Shown piece after piece: positions 20,739 to 29,582 of a DNA stretch of 64,000 bases; position 1 is the first letter of the stretch, and every line of letters begins with the position of its first letter. The notes under the pieces were generated by a model. The model was not told where the DNA came from and made no database searches. It saw only the letters and a list, made by a program, of their open reading frames with translations. This stretch comes from Natronosalvus rutilus. Lineage in GTDB: Archaea; Halobacteriota; Halobacteria; Halobacteriales; Natrialbaceae. Made by a program: the position numbers and the translations under genes. The stretch spans positions 3,722,995 through 3,786,994 of the forward strand of contig NZ_CP100355.1 of the NCBI RefSeq assembly GCF_024204665.1, read 5' to 3'.

Positions 20739-22510
20739 GAGAGGACCTCGTAGATCAACTCGAGGCTGTTCTGTGCGCCCCTGATGAGTTCGTTCATCAG
20801 CGCGTCAACCCCGCCGAGTTCGCCGCCGGCCAGCCACGGCAAGACGACGAGCGGGAAGAGGAACGTCGCGATCATGCTCCCGACGTTCGTCAGCGCGACG
20901 ATCATGATGAGTCGGAACAGCGGCACCTCGAACATCTCCTCGATGGATTCCGTGATGGGTTTCGACGTGTCGCCGATGATGGTGTTGAGCGTCCTGATGT
21001 CCATGACGTTCACCGGGCGGTACCGGAGTTCGACGTACCCGGCGAACCAGCCGGGAGCCAGCAGCGGGTTGATGCTCGTGAGCCAGGCGATGGCGCCGCC
21101 GACGCCGGCGCTGGTCCAGCGTGCACCGGCCAGGCGAGCCAGCGTGAACGCGAAGATGCCGTTGAACAGGAACCACGCGAGGAACACCTTGAGCAGGAAG
21201 ACGTCCCGGACGCCGGCCATCAACAGGAGGAAGAAGAAGCCGACGAACGCGACCATCACGAGGTAGCCGATGACCTTGAAGATCGAGAACCGGCGACTGG
21301 ATGCCGTTCCCGTGATCGACTCCATAGCCGGCAGGGTTTCGGGTGCCGCGAGGTAGCGTTCGATGCCGGCTTTGTGGCCGGCGCCGACGACGGCGACGAC
21401 GTCGTAGCCCTGCCCCCTGAGCGTGTGGAGTTTGTGGGCGATGAAGGCGTCTCGCTCGTCGATCAGTGCGTTGGCTCCGCTCGGACTGAACCGGCGGAAC
21501 TCCTCCATCATGGCGGCGACGACGTCCCCGTCGGTCATCTCCTCGATGTCGATTTCCTCGATGTTCTCGACGTCCGACGTGAGCGCATCGAGCAAGAGAC
21601 CGACGGCCGCACCAATGGCGACCCCGATCCCGAGTCCGACGAGTCCGCTGACGATGCCACGAATAGCGAAGTCCCCGGCCGCCTCGAGCGCGCTGGCGTC
21701 GAACGGGCCGACGTACGTCTCGGTGGCGACGAGTGCCCCCATTCCGACGACGCCGAGTACGGCACCCGTAACTACCCGGAGCGAAGAGCCGCTGAGCAAG
21801 CGACCGGTGTACTCGTCTGCGTGCTCGAGCGACGGGAGAAAGAGCAACCCGACGAAGAGCCCGCCGATCAGCCCGATGCCGAGCGCGCCCACGTACTGGA
21901 GCATCGTCGGATTCGTAATTCCGAGGCCGAGTGCGCTCTCGAGGCCGGCCGTGGTGGCAAATAGGGTTCCAAAGAGGAGCCCCAGGGCGAGGCCGAACAC
22001 CCCACCGAAGGCGACCGAAAGCGTCCGAGGGTCAGTGACCCCGAGGGCGAGTCCGCCGACCATCTTGAACTTCTCGGTGGCGGTGAGTCGCGCCCAGAAC
22101 CGCTGGATCGTTACCTGAATGTCCCGGTCGACGAGGGCAACGCCGTGGCCGTTTCGCTCGGCCGCCTCGATGGCCGCCTTCATGTCGGCGCCGGGTTCGA
22201 CGTCGAACTGTTCGCCGAGTCGCGACTGAACGTACGAGAGCATCCAGTAGGCCAGAAACTGGAAGACGGTGTTGCCGCTCAGGAGGTCCTTCGCTTCGAT
22301 GTCATCGGGCGTGCCGCCCTGCATCTGGCGGTAGCGCCCCTCGTCGAGTTCGACGGCGACGACGTCGGGGTCCTCGCGGTCGATCGTCTCGTGGACGTCG
22401 TCGACGCTCCGCTGGGAGACGTGGGCCGTCCCGAGAACGTAAATCGAGCCACGGTCTCGTTCCGGCGGCTCGGGCGTGTCCGGAACGGTCGCGTCACCTG
22501 CATCGCTCAT
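20735..22510 (-). CDS. TraB family membrane protein
   Basis: A 591-residue protein. The N-terminal half is a cytosolic TraB/GumN-type domain with the hallmark GTAHVSQRSVDDVHETI and VVAVELDEGRYRQM, and a later RDAFIAHKL and VVGAGHKAGIERYL. The C-terminal half and the middle contain about seven membrane helices. TraB-type proteins resemble EreA/ChaN and Tiki metalloproteases and are widespread in archaea; their activity there is not established. It is followed in the same operon, with a four-base overlap, by an M50 protease, suggesting a two-protein membrane proteolysis system. The start ATG at 22510 precedes a short acidic variable lead. Confidence 0.88.
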   Translation of the reverse strand: MSDAGDATVPDTPEPPERDRGSIYVLGTAHVSQRSVDDVHETIDREDPDVVAVELDEGRYRQMQGGTPDDIEAKDLLSGNTVFQFLAYWMLSYVQSRLGEQFDVEPGADMKAAIEAAERNGHGVALVDRDIQVTIQRFWARLTATEKFKMVGGLALGVTDPRTLSVAFGGVFGLALGLLFGTLFATTAGLESALGLGITNPTMLQYVGALGIGLIGGLFVGLLFLPSLEHADEYTGRLLSGSSLRVVTGAVLGVVGMGALVATETYVGPFDASALEAAGDFAIRGIVSGLVGLGIGVAIGAAVGLLLDALTSDVENIEEIDIEEMTDGDVVAAMMEEFRRFSPSGANALIDERDAFIAHKLHTLRGQGYDVVAVVGAGHKAGIERYLAAPETLPAMESITGTASSRRFSIFKVIGYLVMVAFVGFFFLLLMAGVRDVFLLKVFLAWFLFNGIFAFTLARLAGARWTSAGVGGAIAWLTSINPLLAPGWFAGYVELRYRPVNVMDIRTLNTIIGDTSKPITESIEEMFEVPLFRLIMIVALTNVGSMIATFLFPLVVLPWLAGGELGGVDALMNELIRGAQNSLELIYEVLS

Positions 22511-22613
22511 TGTCGGGGTAACTCGCTCACGGCTTTTACCAGTATCGAAGGGTAACGAAATGTTCCTCGAACAGAACGCGAACGATGCCGGTTCCAGACG
22601 CGACTGTTCCTGA

Positions 22614-22901
22614 TCACCGTCGTCGACGAGTACCGGTCAGCGCGGCCACCTCGAGGAGCAACGCCGGGAGGACGAGGCCGAGCACGGCGACCCCTGCCAG
22701 ACGGAACGTCAGGCCGTCGATCGACCGCGCGGCGAGCCACGCGAGGCCGAGCGCGGCGGCGAGAACGAGGCCGCCGACGAGTAACTGTCCGGGAACCCCA
22801 AGCCATCGGCGTAGGGTTCTGTATCTGTCTCTATTTCTACCTCTACCGCTGTCTCGAGCGCGCATCTGTGCGTTCGTCTCGAGTCCGTACGCGACCGTCA
22901 T
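22614..22901 (-). CDS. small membrane protein of unknown function
   Basis: A 95-residue protein with an arginine-rich N-terminal 40 residues (RARDSGRGRNRDRYRTLRRW) and two hydrophobic segments (PGQLLVGGLVLAAALGLAWL and the RLAGVAVLGLVLPALLLEVA region) ending in RRRR. The unusually basic composition is rare in this acidic proteome but normal for a membrane anchor. An internal ATG at 22865 is an alternative start. It is divergent from the thioesterase gene. No family is recognised, and confidence is moderate because the segment is short. Confidence 0.5.
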   Translation of the reverse strand: MTVAYGLETNAQMRARDSGRGRNRDRYRTLRRWLGVPGQLLVGGLVLAAALGLAWLAARSIDGLTFRLAGVAVLGLVLPALLLEVAALTGTRRRR

Positions 22902-22978
22902 AAGTGCTGGTGCTCGAGGCGTGGGTGATCGAGACCGATCCGAAAGAGACTGATTCCCGGGCGGAGAAGCCAGCAGCG

Positions 22979-23425
22979 ATGACCGCGCTCCTCGAGACGC
23001 TGATCGAAAACCGCGAGATGGTCCAGCCGAATCACTCGAACAACCTCGAGACGGCCCACGGGGGGAACGTCATGCTCTGGATGGACGAGATCGGGGCGAT
23101 GTCGGCGATGCGGTTTTCGGGCGAGACCTGCGTCACGGCCCGCGTCGACCGGATGAACTTCGAGCGACCGATCCAGGTCGGCGACGTGGCGTTCATCTCG
23201 GCGTACGTCTTCGAGTCCGGTCGGACGAGCATAAAGACGCGACTCCGGACCTACCGCGAGGACCTCCGGACGGGCGAACGGGAGAAGACGACCGAGTCGG
23301 TCTTCACGTTCGTCGCCGTCGACGACGACGGCAAGCCGACGCTGGTTCCGGACCTGACGATCGAGTCCGAGCGCGGCGAGCAGTTGCATCAGGAGGCGCT
23401 CGAGTACGATACTGGCGATCGCTGA
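22979..23425 (+). CDS. acyl-CoA thioesterase (hotdog fold)
   Basis: A 148-residue hotdog-fold enzyme of the BACH/YciA cytosolic acyl-CoA hydrolase group, which releases CoA from fatty acyl-CoA. The catalytic region reads NHSNNLETAHGGNVMLWMDE, with Asn, His and Asp residues in the expected places, followed by the strands VTARVDRMNFERPIQVGDVA. The ATG at 22979 (MTALLETLIENREMVQPN) matches family starts; the frame is open upstream to a GTG at 22904. It is cytosolic, on its own promoter, and followed by an NAD-binding protein gene about 120 bases later. Confidence 0.88.
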   Translation: MTALLETLIENREMVQPNHSNNLETAHGGNVMLWMDEIGAMSAMRFSGETCVTARVDRMNFERPIQVGDVAFISAYVFESGRTSIKTRLRTYREDLRTGEREKTTESVFTFVAVDDDGKPTLVPDLTIESERGEQLHQEALEYDTGDR

Positions 23426-23542
23426 GCGCACGGTGACACGAGCAGCGTCCACGTTGGGAGGGCCAGTATCGGACCACCCCGGCGCCCCACCGACGGACCA
23501 CGACCGACGCTACTAACCCGTCGAGCACCGTCAGCCCCGACG

Positions 23543-24490
23543 ATGAGAATCGCGATCACGGGTGGCACCGGGTTCGTGGGGTCGCACCTGGCCCGGCGTC
23601 TCGGCGACGACGGGCACGACCTCGTACTGATCGCTCGAGGGATCAACGAGCGCAACGCCGACCTGCTCGAGCGTGAAAACGTCGAATTCGTCCCAGCCGC
23701 CGTGACCGACCGGCGGGCGCTACGCGAGGCGTTCGTCGACTGCAACGTCGTGGCACATCTCGCGGGGATCAACTACGAGCGCGAGACACAGACGTACGAA
23801 ACCGTCCACGTCGACGGGACGAGAGCCGTCGTCGAGGCGGCGGCCGACGCGGGCGTCTCGAAACTCCTCCTCACGAGCTACCTGCGCGCACGTCCGGACT
23901 GCGGGTGGGCGTACCACGAATCGAAGTGGAAAGCCGAACGGATCGTCCGCCGGTCGGGACTCGAGCACACGGTCGTCAAACCCGGCGTGGTCTACGGGCC
24001 GGGGGATCGGATGCTGTGGGGAATCGCCCGCTCGCTCGCGACCGTTCCGGTGTTTCCGCGGGTCGGGCTCGGCGAGCGCCGGATTCGTCCCGTGGCGATC
24101 GAGGACCTCGTCGACGTGTTGGTGGCCTCGACCGTCGAGGATCGGCTCTCGGAGACGACGGTCGCCGTCACGGGTCCAGAGGAACTGACGGTCGCGGAAC
24201 TCGTGAAGCAAGTGGGCGACGCGATCGGGCGGAACCCCATCGTCGTCCCCGCGCCGGTCCGGGCACACCTCGTCTCGGCATGGATGCAAGAACGGGCACT
24301 CGAGACGCCGATCGTGACGACCGCCGCCGTCCGGATGCTCGCCGAGGAGGCGACGGATCCGGCGCCGGAAGCCATGTGCGATCCCCTGCCGGAGGCCCTC
24401 GAGCCAACCCGGTCGTGCTCGAGGCGGCGAATCGCGGCGGGGCTCCCTCGACTGGAGCCGTTCGGTGTCGGGGAACTTCGGTGGCCCTGA
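23543..24490 (+). CDS. NAD(P)-binding epimerase/NDUFA9-like protein
   Basis: A 315-residue atypical short-chain dehydrogenase. The N-terminal Rossmann motif is GGTGFVGSHLARRL, a central HLAGINYERETQTYE segment follows, and YHESKWKAERIVRRSG carries the Tyr-X3-Lys pair, with PGVVYGPGDRMLW and RRIRPVAIEDL after it. This pattern fits the complex-I NDUFA9-like/quinone-oxidoreductase-associated epimerase group more than sugar epimerases. The last 70 residues are helical. Substrate is not known. It is convergent with the S66 peptidase gene. Confidence 0.85.
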   Translation: MRIAITGGTGFVGSHLARRLGDDGHDLVLIARGINERNADLLERENVEFVPAAVTDRRALREAFVDCNVVAHLAGINYERETQTYETVHVDGTRAVVEAAADAGVSKLLLTSYLRARPDCGWAYHESKWKAERIVRRSGLEHTVVKPGVVYGPGDRMLWGIARSLATVPVFPRVGLGERRIRPVAIEDLVDVLVASTVEDRLSETTVAVTGPEELTVAELVKQVGDAIGRNPIVVPAPVRAHLVSAWMQERALETPIVTTAAVRMLAEEATDPAPEAMCDPLPEALEPTRSCSRRRIAAGLPRLEPFGVGELRWP

Positions 24491-24548
24491 CGGTCTAGGA
24501 CGATTCGTCGAACTCGAGTTCGCCTCCCTCCCCGCCCCCGTCTCGAGC

Positions 24549-25607
24549 CTACGGAAACCGAATCGCCTTTTCGGCGGGATCGATCTCGACCTGTCCGCCG
24601 ATCGGGATGGGAACGGTCGGCCACGCGTGCCCGAACTCGAGTCCCTGCACCACCGGCACGTCGGGGTTGTACTCCGCGAGGACGTCCGCGACGACCTCGC
24701 GCTGTTGCTCCCGGTAGGTTTCGCGCCACTCCGCCGGCCGATCCTGCCGGTGGGACCGCGTCGCCGGTCGACCGACGAGGACCCCCGAGAACCGCTTGAG
24801 CAGACCGCGTTCACCCAATGCGCGCAGCACGCCGGCGACCCAGTCGGGGTCGGGGACTTCCTCGGAGGTCTCGAGGGCGAGTACCGTCCCCTCGAAGGCG
24901 TCGTCCTCGGGCAAATACCGGTCCGCGAGGAACTGCTGGTCGATGATCTCGAGACAGCCGCCCCAGACCCGTCCGGAGACGGCGTCGGTCCCGCCCGACC
25001 AGTGCCAGCCGGGACTGACCTCGGTGTCCCGGGGCGTCTCGAGGGCCTCGGGATCGGCCCAGTTGCCGGGCTGGTCGGTGAACCGCTGGGCCGGCTCGAG
25101 CGCCCCGATCGAGTCCTCGAAGAACGCTCGCTCGGCGTACGCGACGGTGTGATCGAACATCTCGCCGTCCATCGCCAGTTCGACCATCACGGCGGGACCG
25201 TAAAACGAGACGATTCCGAGGTTCCACAGGTACGTCGCGAGGTTGGTGTTGTCGCTGTAGCCGTAGAACCGCGTGGGGTTCTCGCGGAGGACGTCCGGGT
25301 CGAGGTGAGAGAGCATTCGAATCTGATCGTTGCCGCCGATGACGGCGATCACCCCGTCGATGTCGGGATCCGCGAAGGCGTCCATCACGTCTCTCGCTCG
25401 CGCTTTGGGGTTTTCGTATAGTTCCTCCCGGCCCATCTCCGTGGTCGGGTACTCGACCGGTTCGAGGTCGAAGACGGTTCGCAGGCGCTCAAGTCCCAGT
25501 TCGTAGACGTGAGGCACCTCGAGTGCGGGATTCGACGCCGGGGCGGCGACCGCAATCTGACTGCCTCGCTCGAGTGGCGGTGGCGTGACGAACTCCTGAT
25601 CGTCCAT
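24549..25607 (-). CDS. S66 family peptidase (LD-carboxypeptidase/MccF-like)
   Basis: A 352-residue serine peptidase of family S66. The nucleophile motif is GYSDNTNLATYLW, the upstream loop is VIAVIGGNDQIRML, the catalytic Glu lies in GGCLEIIDQQF, and the His lies in the C-terminal QGLEFGHAWPTVPIPIGG motif. All triad elements are present. Bacterial members recycle murein tetrapeptides or confer microcin C7 self-immunity (MccF). Archaea have no murein, so a MccF-like role (hydrolysing a peptide or acyl-nucleotide amide) or peptide turnover is more likely. No signal peptide is seen. The gene is monocistronic. Confidence 0.88.
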   Translation of the reverse strand: MDDQEFVTPPPLERGSQIAVAAPASNPALEVPHVYELGLERLRTVFDLEPVEYPTTEMGREELYENPKARARDVMDAFADPDIDGVIAVIGGNDQIRMLSHLDPDVLRENPTRFYGYSDNTNLATYLWNLGIVSFYGPAVMVELAMDGEMFDHTVAYAERAFFEDSIGALEPAQRFTDQPGNWADPEALETPRDTEVSPGWHWSGGTDAVSGRVWGGCLEIIDQQFLADRYLPEDDAFEGTVLALETSEEVPDPDWVAGVLRALGERGLLKRFSGVLVGRPATRSHRQDRPAEWRETYREQQREVVADVLAEYNPDVPVVQGLEFGHAWPTVPIPIGGQVEIDPAEKAIRFP

Positions 25608-25673
25608 AGGTGTGACTGTGCCGGTCGGCTCAAGAAACTATGGCAGGTTTGTGGGGCGATAGCACGGTCCGGG

Positions 25674-26462
25674 TCAGCCGAGCACGTCCTCGAGTTCGGC
25701 CAGCGAATCGAGGACGTACGTCGGCTCGAGGTCGGCGGCCGCAACATCGGCGCGACTCGCCACGCCAGTCGTCACGAGCGCGGTGTCCGTGCCGGCCCGT
25801 GCGCCGAGTTCGATGTCCGTATTCAACCGGTCGCCGACGACGAGGGTTCGCTCCGGGCCCCCCTCGAGGCCCAGGCGCTCGAACGCGGCATCGGCCGCGG
25901 TTTTCGAGGGCTTGCCGAGGATGCCGTCGACCTCACGCTCCGCAACCGCTTCCATCGCGGCGATGATCGTTCCGGATCCGGGAACCATCCCCCCGTCTGT
26001 CGGAATCGTCACGTCCGGGTCCGTCCCGTAGAACGCGTCGGCGCACTCGAGTGCCGTCAGCGCGCGGCCGAGGTCGTCGTAGGTAAGGTCGCGGTCGATC
26101 GAGCCGAGGACGACGGCCGCCTCCCGCGGGTCGTCGGTCACGGCGAGCGAGGCCGCCTCGAGCAGGGCCTCGAGTCGCGACTCCCCGACGACGAATACGG
26201 ACGCTTCCGGGTGCGTGTCCGCGAGGAACTCGGCGGCGACGGTCCCGGACGTGAGCACGCGACGCGGGTCGACGGCGAGGTCGTGCGCCGACAGTCGCTC
26301 CTCGTAGTGGGCCGCCCCGCGGGTCGGGTTGTTCGAGAACAGCAGGCGGTCGCAGCCGGCGTCGTCGATCGCTCGGATGCCCGTGGCAGCGCCCGGCAGC
26401 AGTCGGTCGCCGCGGACGAGGGTTCCGTCGACGTCGAGGATCACCGCCTCGTAGCGCGTCAT
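25674..26462 (-). CDS. HAD-IIA family phosphatase
   Basis: A 262-residue HAD superfamily hydrolase of the NagD/AraL type. Motif I is VILDVDGTLVRGD (nucleophile and acid/base Asp), motif II is FSNNPTRG, a C2-type cap domain fills the middle, motif III is GKPSKTAADAAFERLGL, and motif IV is VVGDRLNTDIELGARAG. It would hydrolyse a small phosphate ester such as a sugar or nucleotide phosphate. The start ATG at 26462 is chosen because the preceding 30 residues in the open frame do not look like protein sequence. The gene is monocistronic and divergent from the small acidic-protein gene at 26574. Confidence 0.9.
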   Translation of the reverse strand: MTRYEAVILDVDGTLVRGDRLLPGAATGIRAIDDAGCDRLLFSNNPTRGAAHYEERLSAHDLAVDPRRVLTSGTVAAEFLADTHPEASVFVVGESRLEALLEAASLAVTDDPREAAVVLGSIDRDLTYDDLGRALTALECADAFYGTDPDVTIPTDGGMVPGSGTIIAAMEAVAEREVDGILGKPSKTAADAAFERLGLEGGPERTLVVGDRLNTDIELGARAGTDTALVTTGVASRADVAAADLEPTYVLDSLAELEDVLG

Positions 26463-26573
26463 GGCCGGCACCTGGCACGCGATGGTGTTGAGCCTTCGGA
26501 TCGCGGTATTTGAGTTGATCGGCGTGAGACGGACGTACCAATCCTTATTCACGCCCCGGCCGTACCACCGAAC

Positions 26574-27038
26574 ATGACACTCGAGGTCGAGCCCCCGAAT
26601 CCGCCCGAACTCACCTACGTCGACCCCAACGAGTACGAGGACGCGACCGTCGTCGGCGAACCCGACGACATCGACTACCGCCGCGAGGAACTCCAGACGT
26701 TCCTCGAGGAGGGCGCCTGGGAGGAGGCTTTCGACGCCTGGCGCGAAGACGCCGACCTCGAGCCACGAGCGTTCGAGATCGCGACCGACCTCGGCCTGTT
26801 CTCACAGTTCGACTTCTTCTGGGACGACTTCGCCGATCGCGTCGGCTACCACGCGCCGGGCATTCCCGAGGACTGGCAGGAGCAGGAGTATCACCCGGAA
26901 CTCGACTCCTGGGGGACCGTCTCCTCGATCAACGCCGAACTCACGGAGTTCGGGCAACTGGTCTGTGAGATCCTCAAGGACGACTACATAGACTGGGAAG
27001 CCGAGTACGAGCCCCCGGAGGACCTTCCGGATTTCTAG
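26574..27038 (+). CDS. conserved haloarchaeal acidic protein of unknown function
   Basis: A 154-residue very acidic soluble protein rich in Asp, Glu, Trp and Tyr (for example EEGAWEEAFDAWREDADLEP and SQFDFFWDDFADRVGYHAPG). No transmembrane segment, cysteine pair or nucleotide motif is visible. Its composition and codon pattern are typical for the organism, so it is a real gene, but I do not recognise a function. The promoter region (CTTATTCACG, about 26542-26551) lies about 25-30 bases before the ATG at 26574, which supports this start. Neighbours give no clear hint. Confidence 0.75.
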   Translation: MTLEVEPPNPPELTYVDPNEYEDATVVGEPDDIDYRREELQTFLEEGAWEEAFDAWREDADLEPRAFEIATDLGLFSQFDFFWDDFADRVGYHAPGIPEDWQEQEYHPELDSWGTVSSINAELTEFGQLVCEILKDDYIDWEAEYEPPEDLPDF

Positions 27039-27160
27039 ACGCTCGAGTCAGCCACTCACAGATCCGAGGAATACCGAGGAACAGTGACCGCGAGAAACAG
27101 TTACCGCAAGGAACACGATCAGGATCTACAGAAACCGCGCCAGAAGCGTCCAGAAAGGCG

Positions 27161-28165
27161 TCAGCGGAGTTCGGGCGCGACTTCCTCGCCCAGCCGATAG
27201 ATGCACTCGCGCATGGCCTCGGTGTCGGTGCCCGGGTGGTACGTCCGGAAAATCACGTGGACGTCGTCGCCCAGTACCTCCCGATGGGTCTCGAGTTCCT
27301 CGGTGACCTGCTCGGGCGTGCCGAAAATCGCCTGCTCCTTCAGTTCTTGCTTGCGCTCTGCGGGGAGTTCCTCGACGGGTTCGCCCGAGAAAATCTCGGC
27401 GTAGCGTCGCTGGATGTAGAGGTAGCCGTCTCGCATGGTCTCCCAGGCCTCCTCGCGGGAATCGCCGACGAAGCCGTGCTTGATGACGTAGATGCCGAAG
27501 TCGTCGTCTAAGCCTTCCTCCTCGCGTACGTTTCGAATGTCCTCGACGCGCTTCTCGAGGCCCCGAAGCGAGAGCGACGAGGGCGCACACCAGGCGTCGG
27601 CGGTGCGCGCGGCCCGCCTGACGGCCGGCTTGGCCTTTCCGCCGAGCATGATCGGCACGTCGCCGTCCGGTTTCGGCGTGACGGTCACGTCGGGGGAGAC
27701 GTCGTGAAATTGCGCGTCGTACTCGAGCGGGCCTTCGGACCAGGCGGCCCGACACAGGTCGACCTGGTCGGCCAGGCGCTCGACCCGTTCCTCGCGGGGG
27801 ACGCCGAAGGCGTCGAACTCCCGGGGATTGGAGCCGATGGCGAGTCCGAGGGTCATCTGCCCGCCCGAGAGCAGGTCGACGGTCGCGGCGTCTTCCGCGA
27901 GGCGCACGCCGTCGTAGAGCGGCGCGAGGGCGATGCAGGTTCCGATCTCGACGTCCTCGGTCGCGGCGGCGAGCGCACCCAGGGTAGGCATCGTCGCCGA
28001 GAGGTAGCCGTCCTCGGCGAAGTGGTGTTCCGAGACCCACGCGCTGTCGAGGCCGGCGTCGTCGATGGCCCGGCCAAGCTCGAGGATCTCGTCGTAGAGC
28101 TCGCTCATCGAGCGGTCGTCGTCCGGCCGCTGCTGGCACGTGAACAGCCCGGTGCCGAGTTGCAT
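27161..28165 (-). CDS. F420-dependent LLM-class oxidoreductase
   Basis: A 334-residue luciferase-like monooxygenase-class enzyme, probably using coenzyme F420. Family landmarks are AGLDSAWVSEHHFAEDGYL, IGTCIALAPLYDGVRLAEDA, DLLSGGQMTLGLAIGSNPRE, VPIMLGGKAKPAVRRAARTA and the late IFGTPEQVTEELE segment. Haloarchaea have several such TIM-barrel oxidoreductases. The substrate of this one is unknown. The ATG at 28165 (MQLGTGLFTCQQ) begins at the first beta strand; the frame is open a further 19 residues upstream. It is monocistronic and followed at its 3' side by a gap of about 120 bases. Confidence 0.88.
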   Translation of the reverse strand: MQLGTGLFTCQQRPDDDRSMSELYDEILELGRAIDDAGLDSAWVSEHHFAEDGYLSATMPTLGALAAATEDVEIGTCIALAPLYDGVRLAEDAATVDLLSGGQMTLGLAIGSNPREFDAFGVPREERVERLADQVDLCRAAWSEGPLEYDAQFHDVSPDVTVTPKPDGDVPIMLGGKAKPAVRRAARTADAWCAPSSLSLRGLEKRVEDIRNVREEEGLDDDFGIYVIKHGFVGDSREEAWETMRDGYLYIQRRYAEIFSGEPVEELPAERKQELKEQAIFGTPEQVTEELETHREVLGDDVHVIFRTYHPGTDTEAMRECIYRLGEEVAPELR

Positions 28166-28252
28166 GGTGGGAAAATTGCCCGAAGGAGGTAAAGTCGTTT
28201 CTACACGACGGCGTCTATACACGACGCACGACGGACAAATGGTGATCGACGA

Positions 28253-28870
28253 CTACTCGTGACCGCCCCGGTCGTGAAGGGACGCATCGCCCGCTCGCGC
28301 CAGCGTTCGTGCGACGCGAATCGGCTCCGGGCGGCCACCTTCCGGCGTGAACACCTGGACGAGCGACGCAGCCTGGTCTGCCTTGAGGCCGACTACGCGA
28401 ACGTAGACGGTCTCCACCCTGTTCGAACCTGTCTCGTCCGAACCCTTCTCGCTCTCGAGACGAACCGATCGCCTCGGCGGGAGCGACCAATACCGCTCGA
28501 GGCGCGTCTTGAGCGCCTCGCCGGAAAACGCCTCGCGGAGCCCCGACTCGAGGCCTTCGCTCTCCTCGAAGGTGACCGCGACGACGGGAACGCCCGTCCG
28601 GTCGTGGATTGCCTCGAGGTCGAGCAGGTTGTACCAGGCGGGAGCGACCGCGCCGACGAAACAGGTGCGAACGTCAGGGCGCTCGAGACCGGTGACGAGC
28701 GAGACGATCGCCTCGGTCGCGTCGAGGCCGCCGACGGTACACCGGTCGAAAATCGCGCCGTCGAGCACGCGGTCGGCGCGGACGACTGCCCCGGCGAGCG
28801 TGCTCTCGTCGGCCCCGGGTCGGTACGACTCGGCGACACCGAGCGCTCGCGTCCCGGGTTTCAGATTCAT
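28253..28870 (-). CDS. DUF99 family protein (endonuclease V-like fold)
   Basis: A 205-residue archaeal DUF99/UPF0215 protein, distantly related to endonuclease V. Landmarks are TRALGVAESYRPGAD at the start, a GAVVRADRVLDGAIFDRCTV strand region, SLVTGLERPDVRTCFVGAVA and VPVVAVTFEESEGLESGL, followed by a positively charged ERYWSLPPRRSVRL segment. An RNase-H-like nuclease fold is expected, but no biochemical function is established. It is transcribed just downstream of the small DUF5786-type gene, with a gap of about 27 bases, so the two may share a transcript. Confidence 0.82.
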   Translation of the reverse strand: MNLKPGTRALGVAESYRPGADESTLAGAVVRADRVLDGAIFDRCTVGGLDATEAIVSLVTGLERPDVRTCFVGAVAPAWYNLLDLEAIHDRTGVPVVAVTFEESEGLESGLREAFSGEALKTRLERYWSLPPRRSVRLESEKGSDETGSNRVETVYVRVVGLKADQAASLVQVFTPEGGRPEPIRVARTLARAGDASLHDRGGHE

Positions 28871-28897
28871 CGCGGTCCCGTCCTGTGAACTGACGCG

Positions 28898-29071
28898 CTA
28901 GTTACAGTCTTTGATGTCCTTGAGCCGGTCGAGCAGTTCCTCGCTCGAGGCGCCGTTTTCGAACTCGATACTCCCCTGGTGGTTGGTTTCGTCCGATTCC
29001 ACCGCGCCGTCCTCGTCAAAATCCGCTTCGACGTCTCGTTGTTCGGACTCGTCGTAGCTTCCGAACCCCAT
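28898..29071 (-). CDS. small haloarchaeal acidic protein (DUF5786-like)
   Basis: A 57-residue acidic protein starting MGFGSYDESEQRDVEADFDE and ending EELLDRLKDIKDCN. The C-terminal 20 residues form a charged helix. The sequence matches the short haloarchaeal family I know as DUF5786, always a stand-alone protein of unknown role. The frame is open well upstream, but the MGFGSYDESE start at 29071 is the conserved N-terminus. It is followed by the DUF99 gene. Confidence 0.78.
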   Translation of the reverse strand: MGFGSYDESEQRDVEADFDEDGAVESDETNHQGSIEFENGASSEELLDRLKDIKDCN

Positions 29072-29144
29072 ATGGAGTAAACTACAGGCCGAAGCCAAAT
29101 AAGGATACTGGCACCAGAACGGTACGTTCGGCGATCCGAGCGCG

Positions 29145-29552
29145 TCAGTCGCTGACCGACATCTCTCGTTCCCGTTCCCGCTCCAGTCGACGACAGCCCA
29201 GGACCAGCGACTCGGGGAGTTCGGCGGCGTGGGAGTGGAGCGCCTCGAATACCGCGGCCACCTCCTCGAACCGCGGACCGCGGGAGGCGACGAACGGGTC
29301 CGGCTCCCACTCGACGAACCCCAGATCGGAAAGGAGTGGCAGATGACGGTGGAAGAGCTCCGTCCGGAGCACGTCGGGGTCGGCAGGGGCGTCCGGATTG
29401 ATCGCTCGCTCCGGGAGCGGAATCGTCTCGTCTCGTGGGGCATCCATGAGCGAGACGACGAGCCGACGTCGCGGTTCGGCCGAGAGGGCTTCGAATACGT
29501 CGTCCCAGTTTCGTATCGTGTCCCTGCCATTCTCGAATCGAACCGTTGTCAT
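29145..29552 (-). CDS. winged-helix DNA-binding protein (DUF7344-like)
   Basis: A 135-residue protein with one winged helix-turn-helix. WDDVFEALSAEPRRRLVVSL forms the first helices, and LRTELFHRHLPLLSDLGFVE carries the recognition helix followed by an EWEPD wing. A C-terminal helix of about 35 residues (FEEVAAVFEALHSHAAELPE) probably dimerises. It is the same class as the protein at 17824-18171 but has a longer tail. A TATA-like palindrome CTTAAGTACT sits about 26 bases before the ATG at 29552, so the message is probably leaderless. Its target is unknown; the divergent metallo-beta-lactamase gene and the downstream DUF5786 gene are candidates. Confidence 0.72.
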   Translation of the reverse strand: MTTVRFENGRDTIRNWDDVFEALSAEPRRRLVVSLMDAPRDETIPLPERAINPDAPADPDVLRTELFHRHLPLLSDLGFVEWEPDPFVASRGPRFEEVAAVFEALHSHAAELPESLVLGCRRLEREREREMSVSD

Positions 29553-29572
29553 ATCATCACGTGGGGGGCGGT

Positions 29573-29582
29573 AGTACTTAAG
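29573..29582 (-). promoter_or_regulatory. TATA box of the winged-helix gene
   Basis: CTTAAGTACT on the minus strand, centred about 26 bases before the ATG at 29552. This is the usual position for a leaderless haloarchaeal promoter. Confidence 0.5.
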
